A stretch of DNA of 39,779 bases. Source: Oscillospiraceae bacterium. GTDB taxonomy: Bacteria; Bacillota; Clostridia; Oscillospirales; Acutalibacteraceae. Both the position numbers and the translations under genes were made by a program. The notes under the pieces were generated by a model. The model saw nothing but the letters and a program-made list of their open reading frames with translations, was not told the DNA's origin and did no database searches. Location: the NCBI GenBank assembly GCA_009784445.1, contig WRBQ01000016.1, positions 1 to 39,779 on the forward strand, in the 5' to 3' direction. Of this stretch, positions 5,789 to 14,147 are shown one piece after another (position 1 is the first letter of the stretch; every line of letters begins with the position of its first letter).

Positions 5789-5813
5789 AAAAAGGGGGGG
5801 GGGGCTATGCTGA
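5778..5813 (+). promoter_or_regulatory. Short upstream reading frame with G11 tract controlling sigma factor 2
   Basis: An ATG at 5778 has a good ribosome site (AAAGGAG 5762-5768). With the present A7-G11 tract (5787-5804) it encodes an 11-residue peptide whose stop TGA overlaps the ATG of sigma 2 at 5807. With G12 or G9 the same frame would run straight into sigma 2. Tract length would therefore decide between coupled start and fused protein. Confidence 0.5.
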
Positions 5814-6373
5814 CCCCAGAGCAACGCAAGCTGTGCGAAGACAACATGCACTTGGTCGACTTTTTCATGTATCGGCACCGCAACTGCGGCATCGAGCACG
5901 ATGAACTGTTCTCGCTGGTGCAGCTGGCTATGGTAAAAGCCGCAAGGACATACGACAGCGAACACGGTTATGCTTTTTCAACGCACGTAGGCTGGCGAGT
6001 TCGGGGATACATCACTCACGTCCTCGCTTACCGTAATCGTCTTATGCGAAAACAGGAACCCCTTCGGCTGGACGCGCCGGTCGTTGGAAACCTCCGCTTG
6101 ATGGACATCGAGCCAAGCCGTGACCTATCGCCCGAAGATGATTTAGAGCAGCGTGAGCTTTTCCAACGCACCCGTGCGCACTGGCGCAGACTGACATTGC
6201 GAGAGCAGCAGGCACTAACCTTGCGCTTCGGTCTGGACGATGACGAGGCGAGAACCTTTGAGAAAGTCGCTGCTTGCATGGGCGTTACCGCTTGGCGCGC
6301 AAACGTTTTAGTGCAAAACGGGCTGCACAAGCTCAGAAACGCCATTGAGCGAGAAAGTCGAGTGCCTATATGA
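5807..6373 (+). CDS. Sigma-70 family factor 2
   Basis: A 188-residue paralogue of sigma 1: the starts (LTPEQRKLCEDNMHLVDFF versus TAEQKKRCEENIKLVYFF) and the region 2 blocks (HRNCGIEHDELFSLVQLAMV) match. Region 4 is at about 130-180 (LTLREQQALTLRFGLDDDEA), with a less canonical HTH. The ATG at 5807 is preceded by eleven G, which can act as the ribosome site. It may act after sigma 1 in a cascade or recognise a different set of promoters. Confidence 0.85.
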   Translation: MLTPEQRKLCEDNMHLVDFFMYRHRNCGIEHDELFSLVQLAMVKAARTYDSEHGYAFSTHVGWRVRGYITHVLAYRNRLMRKQEPLRLDAPVVGNLRLMDIEPSRDLSPEDDLEQRELFQRTRAHWRRLTLREQQALTLRFGLDDDEARTFEKVAACMGVTAWRANVLVQNGLHKLRNAIERESRVPI

Positions 6374-6436
6374 ACCACTGGGCTGCCCGAATCGCGAACT
6401 TATGTTTGAGTCAAAAAAAAGACTGGAGGAAACCCT

Positions 6437-6802
6437 ATGCAATTTACCCTAGACCTAAATACCGTCGAACCGCAAAAGGCTGCCGAATTTATACGGTTCA
6501 CCGCCGACCTGTTATTCGGTGCGCCAGTGAAAGACGGTGCGCCAAAAACGCCTGGGTCATATCCTACCCCCGAGCCTGTTATGCAGGTGGCTGCCGAAAG
6601 ACCTGTGCCTGCACCAGCGGCTACGGCAACAGTGCCCGCAATCAATAAGACAACGTTGCGCGCAAAATGCAAAGAACTCAAAGACGCCGGCAAAAGGCAG
6701 GCCATCCTTGACGCATTCGCCCAATTGGGGGTGAATCACCTTGACGGCGTTGTCGAAAGCGCCTACCCAAAACTGTGGGAGGTACTTCACAATGCCGGGT
6801 GA
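6437..6802 (+). CDS. Early phage protein of unknown function (121 aa)
   Basis: It starts after GGAGGAAACCCT. The order is a short N-terminal domain, a Pro/Ala-rich linker (about residues 45-68), and a C-terminal helical region (about 70-121, LRAKCKELKDAGKRQAILDA) with a look of DNA- or protein-binding helices. This arrangement occurs next to DUF2800 recombination genes in clostridial phages. The stop overlaps the start of the DUF2800 gene. Confidence 0.65.
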   Translation: MQFTLDLNTVEPQKAAEFIRFTADLLFGAPVKDGAPKTPGSYPTPEPVMQVAAERPVPAPAATATVPAINKTTLRAKCKELKDAGKRQAILDAFAQLGVNHLDGVVESAYPKLWEVLHNAG

Positions 6803-7943
6803 ACACGCAAAATTGAGTGCCAGCAGCGCACACCGCTGGCTGCACTGCACCGCCGCGCCAACGCTTGAAGAACAGTTTCCCGACACCACCAGCGAGTACG
6901 CTGCTGAGGGGACGCAGGCGCACGAATGGGCTGAGATAGCGGCATGCGAATTGCTCGACATGGCCGCAGATTTTGCGCCAAGCATTGAGGGCGCTCCGCA
7001 GGAAATGCGCGAAGCCGCTGAAGCCTACGCCGATCTTGTGTGCGGCCGATACGTAAAAGCTACTCAACGTTGCCCCGACCCACTCATCGCACTCGAAAAA
7101 CGCGTAGACTTCTCCCGATGGGTGCCCGACGGATTCGGCACTGCCGACTGCATTATCATCGCCGACGGCACGATGGATGTTATCGACTTCAAGTATGGGG
7201 CTAACGTCAAAGTCGAAGCCGAAGAAAACCCGCAAATGATGCTCTACGCACTGGGTGCCTACGCTGAGTACGGCGACATCTACCGTATCGACACAGTGCG
7301 CATGACTGTGCACCAACCCCGTATGAGCGACGAACCCAGCACGTGGAAAGTCGCAATGGTCGAACTACTGGCGTGGGCTGACGACGTGGTCGTACCCAAA
7401 GCCCGCGAAGCCTATGACGGCCCTGGGACATTTAATCCCAGCGAAGACGCGTGCCAGTTCTGTCGCGCACGATTCGAGTGTCGCACAAAAAATGCGCAGC
7501 TTGTTGCGTTGTTTGATGAAGACGACGTAGCCCCCGCGCTGCTTAGCCGCGAAGAGCTAGCCGATATCTTACAAAGAGCCGCAGGCATGGAAAAGTGGCT
7601 CAAAGGCGTAAAGGATCACGTGCAGAGCCTACTGCTTAGCGGCGAGCCTGTGCCTGGCTGGAAGATGGTGGCGGGGCGCAGTGACCGCGTCATCAAAGAC
7701 CCTGTTGTGGCAGCTGAAAAGCTCATCGCCGCTGGGTGTACGGAAAGCATGGTGTGGCGACCGCGTCAGCTAGAAACCCTCACCAACCTAACCAAACTTG
7801 TGAAACCACTCAAAATCACCCTTGAGGACGCACTGGGCGACACGATAGAGAAGCCGCCGGGCAAGCCAACGCTGGTGCCTGAAAGCGATAAACGCCCGCC
7901 CTATCAACCCGACGAACAGCTGATTGCAGCGTTTGACAATTAA
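6792..7943 (+). CDS. DUF2800 family nuclease-like protein
   Basis: The start matches the family signature (MPGEHAKLSASSAHRWLHC). At about residues 120-145 there is a PD-(D/E)xK-like pattern (GTADCIIIADG, then DVIDFKYG: D, D-x-K). A CxxC...C cluster (CQFCRARFEC) at about 222-231 resembles the Fe-S or zinc site of Cas4/RecB-like nucleases. DUF2800 proteins sit beside DUF2815 and phage DNA polymerase and are thought to act in recombination. I chose the ATG at 6792 (383 aa) because GGGAGGT lies before it; the frame is open further upstream. Confidence 0.88.
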   Translation: MPGEHAKLSASSAHRWLHCTAAPTLEEQFPDTTSEYAAEGTQAHEWAEIAACELLDMAADFAPSIEGAPQEMREAAEAYADLVCGRYVKATQRCPDPLIALEKRVDFSRWVPDGFGTADCIIIADGTMDVIDFKYGANVKVEAEENPQMMLYALGAYAEYGDIYRIDTVRMTVHQPRMSDEPSTWKVAMVELLAWADDVVVPKAREAYDGPGTFNPSEDACQFCRARFECRTKNAQLVALFDEDDVAPALLSREELADILQRAAGMEKWLKGVKDHVQSLLLSGEPVPGWKMVAGRSDRVIKDPVVAAEKLIAAGCTESMVWRPRQLETLTNLTKLVKPLKITLEDALGDTIEKPPGKPTLVPESDKRPPYQPDEQLIAAFDN

Positions 7944-7963
7944 CAGAAAAGAGGAACAACATC

Positions 7964-8527
7964 ATGGCAAAAAGCCCTACCCAAGTCGTAACCAACAAAG
8001 TCCGTTTTAGCTACGTTCACGTGTTTGAACGTTACAGCAACAACGGCGGCGAGCCCAAATTCAGCACAACCATTCTTATCAATAAAAAAGACAAAGTGAC
8101 CATCGAACGCTTGAAAGCCGCCGCAGCTGCGGCGCGGGCAGCCTACAAAGACAAAAACGGCAAAGCCCTGCCGCCCGAAAGCGACGCGCCAATCCCGGGC
8201 TGCGGCACCGTGCACGACGGTGACGGCCTGCGCCCTGGTGGTGAACCGTTCGGCCCCGAATGCAAAGGGCACTACGTGCTAACTGCCACAAGCAAAAACC
8301 CGCCCAAAGTGGTGGACGAAGACAAAAACGAAATCATCGACCGCCAAGACTTCTACAGCGGCTGCTACGGCAAGGCCATCATCAATGCCTTCGGCTACAA
8401 GCAAAGCGGCAATGCTGGCGTAAGCTTCGGGCTGGGTGCCGTGCAAAAGCTTGAAGACGGCGAACCATTGGGCGGTGGTGTGACCAACGTCAATGACTTC
8501 GACGAAGACGATGACGAAGTATTTTAA
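7964..8527 (+). CDS. DUF2815 family ssDNA-binding protein
   Basis: A 187-residue protein beginning with the family pattern (VVTNKVRFSYVHVFE, FSTTILINKKD). It ends in a strongly acidic tail (NDFDEDDDEVF), as in ssDNA-binding proteins that recruit partners through the C-terminus. DUF2815 proteins are phage OB-fold SSBs of the Enc34 type. It lies between the nuclease-like DUF2800 gene and the DNA polymerase, consistent with a replication/recombination module. Confidence 0.88.
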   Translation: MAKSPTQVVTNKVRFSYVHVFERYSNNGGEPKFSTTILINKKDKVTIERLKAAAAAARAAYKDKNGKALPPESDAPIPGCGTVHDGDGLRPGGEPFGPECKGHYVLTATSKNPPKVVDEDKNEIIDRQDFYSGCYGKAIINAFGYKQSGNAGVSFGLGAVQKLEDGEPLGGGVTNVNDFDEDDDEVF

Positions 8528-8544
8528 TAGAGGGGGGGGCTACC

Positions 8545-10482
8545 ATGCGCACGTTAAGTGTGGACATCGAAACCTACTCCCCCACGTCTTTGAAAGACTG
8601 TGGTGTGTACATCTACGCGGGTGACCGTGACTTTGAAGTGCTGCTGCTGGCCTACGCCTTTGACGATGCCCCTGTGCAGGTTGTTGACTACGCACAGGGG
8701 CAAACCCTGCCCGATGAGGTGCTGGCGGCACTGGTTGACCCCGCAGTGACAAAGACGGCTTTCAACGCGCAGTTTGAGCGTGTTTGTTTGGCCGCGTGGC
8801 TGGGCATGGCGATGCCGCCGGAACAATGGCAGTGCACGCAGATGTTGGCCGCTGAACTAGGGCTGCCCGATAGCTTGGGCACCGTGGGTACGGCCATGAA
8901 ACTGCCGCAGGACGCGCAGAAAGACAAGGCGGGCGACCAGCTCATCAAGTATTTTTGTCAGCCCTGCGCACCCACAAAAGTCAACGGCAAGCGCGAGCGC
9001 AATCTGCCCGTGCATGCACCCGACCGCTGGGCGGACTTCGTGGAATACTGCAGACAAGACGTGGTGGCGGAACGCGCCATCCGTAATAGCTTGTTGGCCT
9101 ACGAAATCCCCGAAAGCGAGTACCGCCTGTGGGAGCTTGATCAGCGTATCAACGACCGTGGCGTGATGGTCGATATTGAGTTTGCGGCCAATGCCAACCA
9201 CTTTGATGACATGGCCAAAGAGCACAGTGCGGAACGCTTTGCGGAGTTGACTGATGGCGCAAACCCCAACTCCGCCGCGCAGATAAAACGCTGGATTGAA
9301 AGCACCTGCGGTGTGGCCATAGATAGCCTGCGCAAGGAGTTGATTGACGAGGTTAGTGCTGCGTGCAATGACCCGCGTGTGGACGAAATGCTTGCCCTGC
9401 GCGGGGAGTTGACAAAAACCAGCACGAAAAAATACGGCGCGATGCTGCGCTGGACGGGCGACGACCGCCGGGCGCGGGGCACGTTCAAGTTTCACGGTGC
9501 ATCAACTGGGCGCTGGACTGGTAAAGGCATCCAGCTACAAAATCTAAAGCGAAACCTAATGCCGGACACCGATCTTGATATCGCCCGGCAGCTAGTGCGC
9601 GACGGCGACTATGAGGTGTTCGGGCTTCTCTACCCACAAACTGACACGCTTTCGCAGCTGCTGCGCACTGCGTTGATCCCACGACCAGGCACCCGGTTCA
9701 TCGTGGCCGACTTCAACAGCATCGAGGCCCGCGTGCTCGCGTGGTTTGCTGGCGAGCAGTGGCGCATGGATGAGTTCAATGGCGAGGGGTTGATTTACGA
9801 ACGCAGCGCGGAACGGCTCTTTGGACTGCCGCACGGCAGCGTCACCAAATCCAGCCCCGAACGCGCACGCGGCAAGGTGGCCGAGCTGGCACTTGGGTAT
9901 GGCATGGGGGCACCGAAATTTCGCACCCAAGCCCGGCAGCAATATCGCTACCACCTCACCGAAAACGAAGCGAGCGACATCGTGAACCGCTGGCGCGCAG
10001 GCAGCCCCGCTATCATGAAACTATGGCGCAGCATGGAACCCGCAGCGAAAAGGGCTATCGTGGAGAAAAAGCACGGTCACTTGACGCAAGGGGCGTTCTA
10101 CTACAAAGACGGCCCGCTACTACGATTGCATATGCCCAGTGGCCGCAGTCTTAGCTATGTGCGCCCCAGTATCAAGGGCGGCAGCATTCACTTTCAAACG
10201 AAGCTAGGTAAGAACTGGGTCACGAACGGCACGTGGTACGGCACACTGGTGGAGAACCTTGTGCAGGCCGCCGCACGTGACTGTTTGGCTGCTGCGCTGC
10301 TTGCATTGCACGCTGAGGGCTATGAGATTGTAGCCCACGTGCACGATGAGGTGGTGATTGAGGCCCCTGCGTCCGTGACGGTGGACGAAGTGTGTGAGGT
10401 CATGGCGCAGCCACTACCGTGGGCAAACGGCTTACCGTTGCGTGCGGCGGGGTTTGAAGCAGATTATTATCGAAAGGATTGA
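8545..10482 (+). CDS. Phage DNA polymerase, family A with 3'-5' exonuclease
   Basis: This is the replicative polymerase. The exonuclease domain has Exo I D7/E9 (VDIET) and Exo III Y168/D172 (YCRQD). The usual Exo II aspartate block reads FNAQFER. The polymerase motifs are complete: A at D389 (VADFNSIEARV), B at about 438-453 (PERARGKVAELALGYG), C at H600-D601-E602 (HVHDEVV). At 645 residues it is normal for this phage group, and no 5'-3' exonuclease domain is present. The start follows a run of eight G acting as the ribosome site. Confidence 0.96.
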   Translation: MRTLSVDIETYSPTSLKDCGVYIYAGDRDFEVLLLAYAFDDAPVQVVDYAQGQTLPDEVLAALVDPAVTKTAFNAQFERVCLAAWLGMAMPPEQWQCTQMLAAELGLPDSLGTVGTAMKLPQDAQKDKAGDQLIKYFCQPCAPTKVNGKRERNLPVHAPDRWADFVEYCRQDVVAERAIRNSLLAYEIPESEYRLWELDQRINDRGVMVDIEFAANANHFDDMAKEHSAERFAELTDGANPNSAAQIKRWIESTCGVAIDSLRKELIDEVSAACNDPRVDEMLALRGELTKTSTKKYGAMLRWTGDDRRARGTFKFHGASTGRWTGKGIQLQNLKRNLMPDTDLDIARQLVRDGDYEVFGLLYPQTDTLSQLLRTALIPRPGTRFIVADFNSIEARVLAWFAGEQWRMDEFNGEGLIYERSAERLFGLPHGSVTKSSPERARGKVAELALGYGMGAPKFRTQARQQYRYHLTENEASDIVNRWRAGSPAIMKLWRSMEPAAKRAIVEKKHGHLTQGAFYYKDGPLLRLHMPSGRSLSYVRPSIKGGSIHFQTKLGKNWVTNGTWYGTLVENLVQAAARDCLAAALLALHAEGYEIVAHVHDEVVIEAPASVTVDEVCEVMAQPLPWANGLPLRAAGFEADYYRKD

Positions 10483-10486
10483 GTGT

Positions 10487-10750
10487 ATGCCAGAAAAATG
10501 CTGTCGCACATGCTGGTTTTATGACGCAGGGTCTTGCGACAATTCAACGTTCACCGTTGACGAGTTCCCACTATGGCGGTTTGAAGAAGATGGTGCGCTA
10601 CGGCTAGCAGTAGAAGAACTAGTTGGGCGTGAAAATGCAGAAACCGCCATTGAGCAAATAGCTTCAGCAATCGAAAATCACAATTTTAGGTGGGATAGCC
10701 GCCCACAAATAGACGACCCGGGTAGGTTCTACTGTAGTGAATGGAGGTAA
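10487..10750 (+). CDS. Cysteine-rich small protein of unknown function (87 aa)
   Basis: The ATG follows GAAAGGATTGAG. The N-terminus carries a cysteine cluster (CCRTCWFYDAGSC) and one more cysteine sits near the end (FYCSEW), which could bind zinc or an Fe-S cluster. The middle is acidic and helical. It lies between the polymerase and primase genes. I do not recognise the family. Confidence 0.65.
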   Translation: MPEKCCRTCWFYDAGSCDNSTFTVDEFPLWRFEEDGALRLAVEELVGRENAETAIEQIASAIENHNFRWDSRPQIDDPGRFYCSEWR

Positions 10751-10757
10751 CCGCACA

Positions 10758-11018
10758 ATGGGCAGAGAAGACTTTGAGGGCTTTCATCTTGAGTATAAAG
10801 CCCGCGTTGCGAAAACCCCTGCGCGAGTTCAGTACGCTATCGAGCAGCTAACCGCCGCAGGCGTTGAGTTCACCATCAAGAACGAAAGTATCGGCCACTT
10901 CCATTGTCGCCGCAAATCCGACGACAAGCTATTCAATTTTTGGGCGGGCACTGGGAAGATACAAGGCTACGACCGCGAGCGCGGTATCCATGCGCTGATA
11001 AAACTGCTTAATGCATAG
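10758..11018 (+). CDS. Small replication-region protein of unknown function (86 aa)
   Basis: It starts 9 bases after GGAGGT, which lies in the tail of the previous gene. The sequence is basic with an alpha-beta look (RVQYAIEQLTAAGVEF, then HFHCRRKSDDKLFNFWAGTG), similar to small phage proteins that may bind DNA or nucleotides. No catalytic motif is visible. Confidence 0.65.
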   Translation: MGREDFEGFHLEYKARVAKTPARVQYAIEQLTAAGVEFTIKNESIGHFHCRRKSDDKLFNFWAGTGKIQGYDRERGIHALIKLLNA

Positions 11019-11031
11019 AAAGGTTGTCGTT

Positions 11032-11157
11032 ATGAGATTAAAACGGTGGGCTGCTAACGTGCTAGAGTGCATGCTATTGCACTTGGTCAAAAGTGAGTTT
11101 CCGACTGAAGTTATCATCGCGTATGTGCCCAAAGACAAAGTGCGGTTGAAGAAATAG
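11032..11157 (+). CDS. Very small basic protein (41 aa)
   Basis: The frame has a good ribosome site (GAAAGG 8 bases before the ATG) and ends just before the primase gene. It is basic at both ends (MRLKRW, KDKVRLKK) with an amphipathic helix between. Function unknown; the call rests on the ribosome site and tight spacing. Confidence 0.45.
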   Translation: MRLKRWAANVLECMLLHLVKSEFPTEVIIAYVPKDKVRLKK

Positions 11158-11187
11158 CCCGCAAAAAAAAACAAGGTGGACTACACC

Positions 11188-13545
11188 ATGAAACTAACCA
11201 TCGCAACCGGCGACAGCCGGAAATGCATCAACTGGAAAAACGAAGAAACGACGTGGGATGCGCTCATCAAGCGGCTCAGTGAGCCGACGCGCACGCAAGA
11301 GAGTGTTGCCGAGTACAAAGCCCTGCCGAAATCTCGGCGTGATGAAATTAAGGACGTGGGTGGCTTTGTTGGCGGGCAGCTGCGCGGCGGGCGGCGCAAG
11401 GCTGATGCGGTTATCAGCCGCAGCCTGCTCACGCTCGACCTTGACAGCGTGCCCAGCGGGGAAGACCCGTGGTTTGACGTTGGCATGCTGGACTGCGCGG
11501 CAGCGATGTACAGCACGCACAGCCACACAGTTGAAGCCCCACGGCTACGCGTGGTTATCCCGCTAAGCCGCCCGGTCACGCCGGATGAATACGGCGCGAT
11601 CAGCCGCTGGGCGGCAAAGGAAATCGGCATTGATCGCTGCGACGACACTACCTATGAACCGCACCGGCTCATGTATTGGGGCAGCGTGCCCCGTGACGGC
11701 GAATATCGCTTTGAGGTGCAGGACGGCGAGCCCCTCGATGTTGACGCGGTGCTGGCCACATACAACGACTGGCGCGACACCGCCCAGTGGCCTACCAGTG
11801 GCCGGCGCGAGGTCATACGCAAACTGGCCAGCAAGCAAGGCAACCCACTAGAAAAGCCGGGACTCATCGGCGCGTTCTGCCGGGCACACACCGTCAGCGC
11901 AGCCATTGACACGTTCTTGCCGGGTGTATATGTCCCCTGCGGCGATGGACGCTATACTTACGCTGAGGGTAGCACTGTGGGCGGGCTGGTGGTCTACGAT
12001 GGCGACACGTTCGCCTACAGCCACCACGCGACCGACCCCTGCGGTGAACGCCTTGTCAATGCTTTCGACATGGTGCGGTTGCACAAATTTGGCGACAAGG
12101 ACGAGCGCGCCAAACCTGATACCCCCGTGAACAAGCTGCCCAGCTTCATGGCCATGTGCGAGTTCGCAGGCAAAGATAAAGCGGTATCGCTGGAGTTGCT
12201 CAAAGAGGCTCTCGACGATGACGGCGAAGCCGCCACGTGGGGTGACCTGCTCAACTATGATAGCAAGGGCAATGTCGCTCCCACAGCAAATAATATCGTG
12301 GTGATCCTCACGCACGACGCGCGCGTCGCGGGTAAATTCTACTTTGATGAGTTCCGGCTACGGCCTATCATCTGCGGCGACCTGCCGTGGTCGCCTCTTG
12401 CCCTGCGCGCAACCGATGTTTGGACGGACACGGACGACGCCGCGCTGCGGGTCTGGTTAGAAGAAAAATATCACCTCACAAACAAAACAAAAATCGCCGA
12501 CGCACTCAAACTGGCGATGTTTGAAAGCAAGCGGCACCCGCTACGCGAGGAACTCGAGCGGCTCGGCAAGGCGCACAGCAACACGGGCGATGTCGAAGAA
12601 GCCCTATTTATGTTAGGTGCCCCCGATACCCCCTACGTACGTGCAGTGACTAAGTGCTTCTTTGTGGGGCTTGTAGCACGCATTTTTGAGCCCGGCTGCA
12701 AGCATGACCACATGCTGGTGCTCTATGGCCCGCAGGGCTGCGGTAAATCCTCATGGGCGGAATGGGTGGCAAGCAAACGGTGGTTCAGCGACAGCCTCTA
12801 CAGCATGGCGGGCAAGGATGCCTATGAACAGCTGTGGAGTAAGTGGCTGCTTGAAGTAGGCGAGATGGCCGCCATGACCAAGTACGAGGTGGGCCAAGTC
12901 AAGGCCTTTGTCAGCAAGATGGTAGACAGTTTTCGCGCAGCCTACGCGGTGCGCTCTGAAGATCACCCACGGCAATGCGCGTTTATCGGCACAACCAACG
13001 AGCGTGAGTTCATGCGCGATCAAACAGGCGGTCGCCGATTCTGGGCAGTTGAGGTGGGCATGCGCGGCATCGAAACACTGCACCTGCGCACAGCGGAGTA
13101 CCGCGAGCAGCTGCTATCTGAAGCCGTGCGGCTGTACTGGGCCGGTGAGAAATGGCACCTATCGGCGGAAATGGAGGACGAAGCCCGCGCCGTACAAGAG
13201 GCGCATACGGAAAAATTGAGCATGCACGATACCATCGTTGAGTGGCTGGAAAGACCGCTGCCCGCGGACTGGGCTAGCAGGACAATTGACCAGCGGCTTG
13301 AGTTTTGGCGACCAATGGCGGACTTTGGCAAGCCCGAAACGGGCACGCTGGAACGCACAACGGTATGCCCCCGCGAGGTGTGGCTGGAGTGCTTTGGCGG
13401 CAGCGTCCAGCGGTTCGCTGAAAGCCAAAAAATATCCCGCGACATCACGGCGGTGCTAAATACGATGCCAAACTGGGAGCGGGATAAAGTGCAAAAACGG
13501 CACCCGCAGTACGGATTGCAGCGGCTGCACCGGCGTAACACTTAG
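11188..13545 (+). CDS. VirE-family primase-helicase
   Basis: A 785-residue replication protein. The N-terminal part (about 1-240) resembles a primase-like domain (LLTLDLDSVP, THSHTVEAPRLRVVIPLSRP). The C-terminal half is a D5/VirE-type SF3-like ATPase: Walker A GPQGCGKS at about 514-521, a Walker B-like segment (KWLLEVGEM) near 553, and a sensor/arginine-finger region (GTTNEREFMRDQTGGRRFW). It would prime and unwind DNA at the phage origin. The ATG at 11188 follows AAGGTGG. The candidate origin lies directly downstream. Confidence 0.93.
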   Translation: MKLTIATGDSRKCINWKNEETTWDALIKRLSEPTRTQESVAEYKALPKSRRDEIKDVGGFVGGQLRGGRRKADAVISRSLLTLDLDSVPSGEDPWFDVGMLDCAAAMYSTHSHTVEAPRLRVVIPLSRPVTPDEYGAISRWAAKEIGIDRCDDTTYEPHRLMYWGSVPRDGEYRFEVQDGEPLDVDAVLATYNDWRDTAQWPTSGRREVIRKLASKQGNPLEKPGLIGAFCRAHTVSAAIDTFLPGVYVPCGDGRYTYAEGSTVGGLVVYDGDTFAYSHHATDPCGERLVNAFDMVRLHKFGDKDERAKPDTPVNKLPSFMAMCEFAGKDKAVSLELLKEALDDDGEAATWGDLLNYDSKGNVAPTANNIVVILTHDARVAGKFYFDEFRLRPIICGDLPWSPLALRATDVWTDTDDAALRVWLEEKYHLTNKTKIADALKLAMFESKRHPLREELERLGKAHSNTGDVEEALFMLGAPDTPYVRAVTKCFFVGLVARIFEPGCKHDHMLVLYGPQGCGKSSWAEWVASKRWFSDSLYSMAGKDAYEQLWSKWLLEVGEMAAMTKYEVGQVKAFVSKMVDSFRAAYAVRSEDHPRQCAFIGTTNEREFMRDQTGGRRFWAVEVGMRGIETLHLRTAEYREQLLSEAVRLYWAGEKWHLSAEMEDEARAVQEAHTEKLSMHDTIVEWLERPLPADWASRTIDQRLEFWRPMADFGKPETGTLERTTVCPREVWLECFGGSVQRFAESQKISRDITAVLNTMPNWERDKVQKRHPQYGLQRLHRRNT

Positions 13546-13838
13546 CCTGAAAACGGGTGTAACACTGCAAAATTAGGCAGCAACAGTGTTGCAAGTGTGA
13601 CAAAAGCAGTGTGACAGTGTTACGGCAGTGTGACGCACTGTGTGACAGCAGAAAACTCTTTATTATCAACGTTTTTACCCCTTTTGTCACACTGTAACAC
13701 TTAATTATAAATAAAAAATATTATTATATTAGGTAATGTATATAGTACCTAAATACACCTAATCACGTATACTCAACGCGTGTGCCTGCGCGAGTGTGCG
13801 CGTGCGAGTATTATAATATAACTATTAGGAGACTACAC
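13546..13838. other. Candidate replication origin (iterons plus AT-rich stretch)
   Basis: This non-coding stretch has at least six short repeats of the type AGTGTGAC or GTGTTAC in both orientations (for example 13557-13567, 13607-13623, 13626-13634, 13639-13648, 13684-13702). A nearly pure A/T run (about 13703-13747) follows, with an inverted repeat TTAGGTA (13729-13735) and TACCTAA (13746-13752). Iterons next to an easily melted segment, directly behind the primase-helicase gene, are a classical origin layout. No long open frame is present. Confidence 0.6.
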
Positions 13839-14147
13839 ATGCGAGAAAAAACCGTCGAGCAATATCTGTGCCGCCGTGTGAAAGAGGTGGGCGGTAAAGC
13901 CTACAAGCTTGTGAGCCCGGGCAATGATGGGATGCCCGACAGGTTGGTGTGCTTACCGGGCGGCAAAGTCATTTTTGTAGAGACCAAAGCACCCGGCAAA
14001 ACACCCGACCCACGGCAGCTGTATCGGCACCTTGAACTTCTACGGCTAGGGCTCCTGCCGTGGACAGTTGATAGCAAAGAGCGTGTAGACCAGTTTATCC
14101 TGTGCGAAGCGGAGGAGGTGATGCCGAATGATATACCAGCCGTTTGA
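13839..14147 (+). CDS. VRR-NUC domain nuclease
   Basis: A 102-residue protein made almost entirely of a VRR-NUC domain. Visible are the PD-(D/E)xK residues D45-E61-x-K63 (MPDRLVCLP, FVETKAPG) and the PDPRQLYRHLELLRLG helix. Stand-alone VRR-NUC proteins in phages are Holliday-junction or flap nucleases and often precede a SNF2 helicase, as here. The start follows GGAG. Its 3' end carries the ribosome site (GGAGGAGG) and start codon of the helicase gene. Confidence 0.9.
   Translation: MREKTVEQYLCRRVKEVGGKAYKLVSPGNDGMPDRLVCLPGGKVIFVETKAPGKTPDPRQLYRHLELLRLGLLPWTVDSKERVDQFILCEAEEVMPNDIPAV

Noticed and set aside
6678-7316. Long minus-strand open frame opposite the DUF2800 gene
   Set aside because: It is the complement of a well-supported gene with family motifs, and no ribosome site or homology-like pattern is visible on the minus strand.
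13795-13838. Promoter for the VRR-NUC gene from a TATAAT near 13812
   Set aside because: A -10-like sequence is present in a very A/T-rich stretch but no acceptable -35 lies at the right distance.
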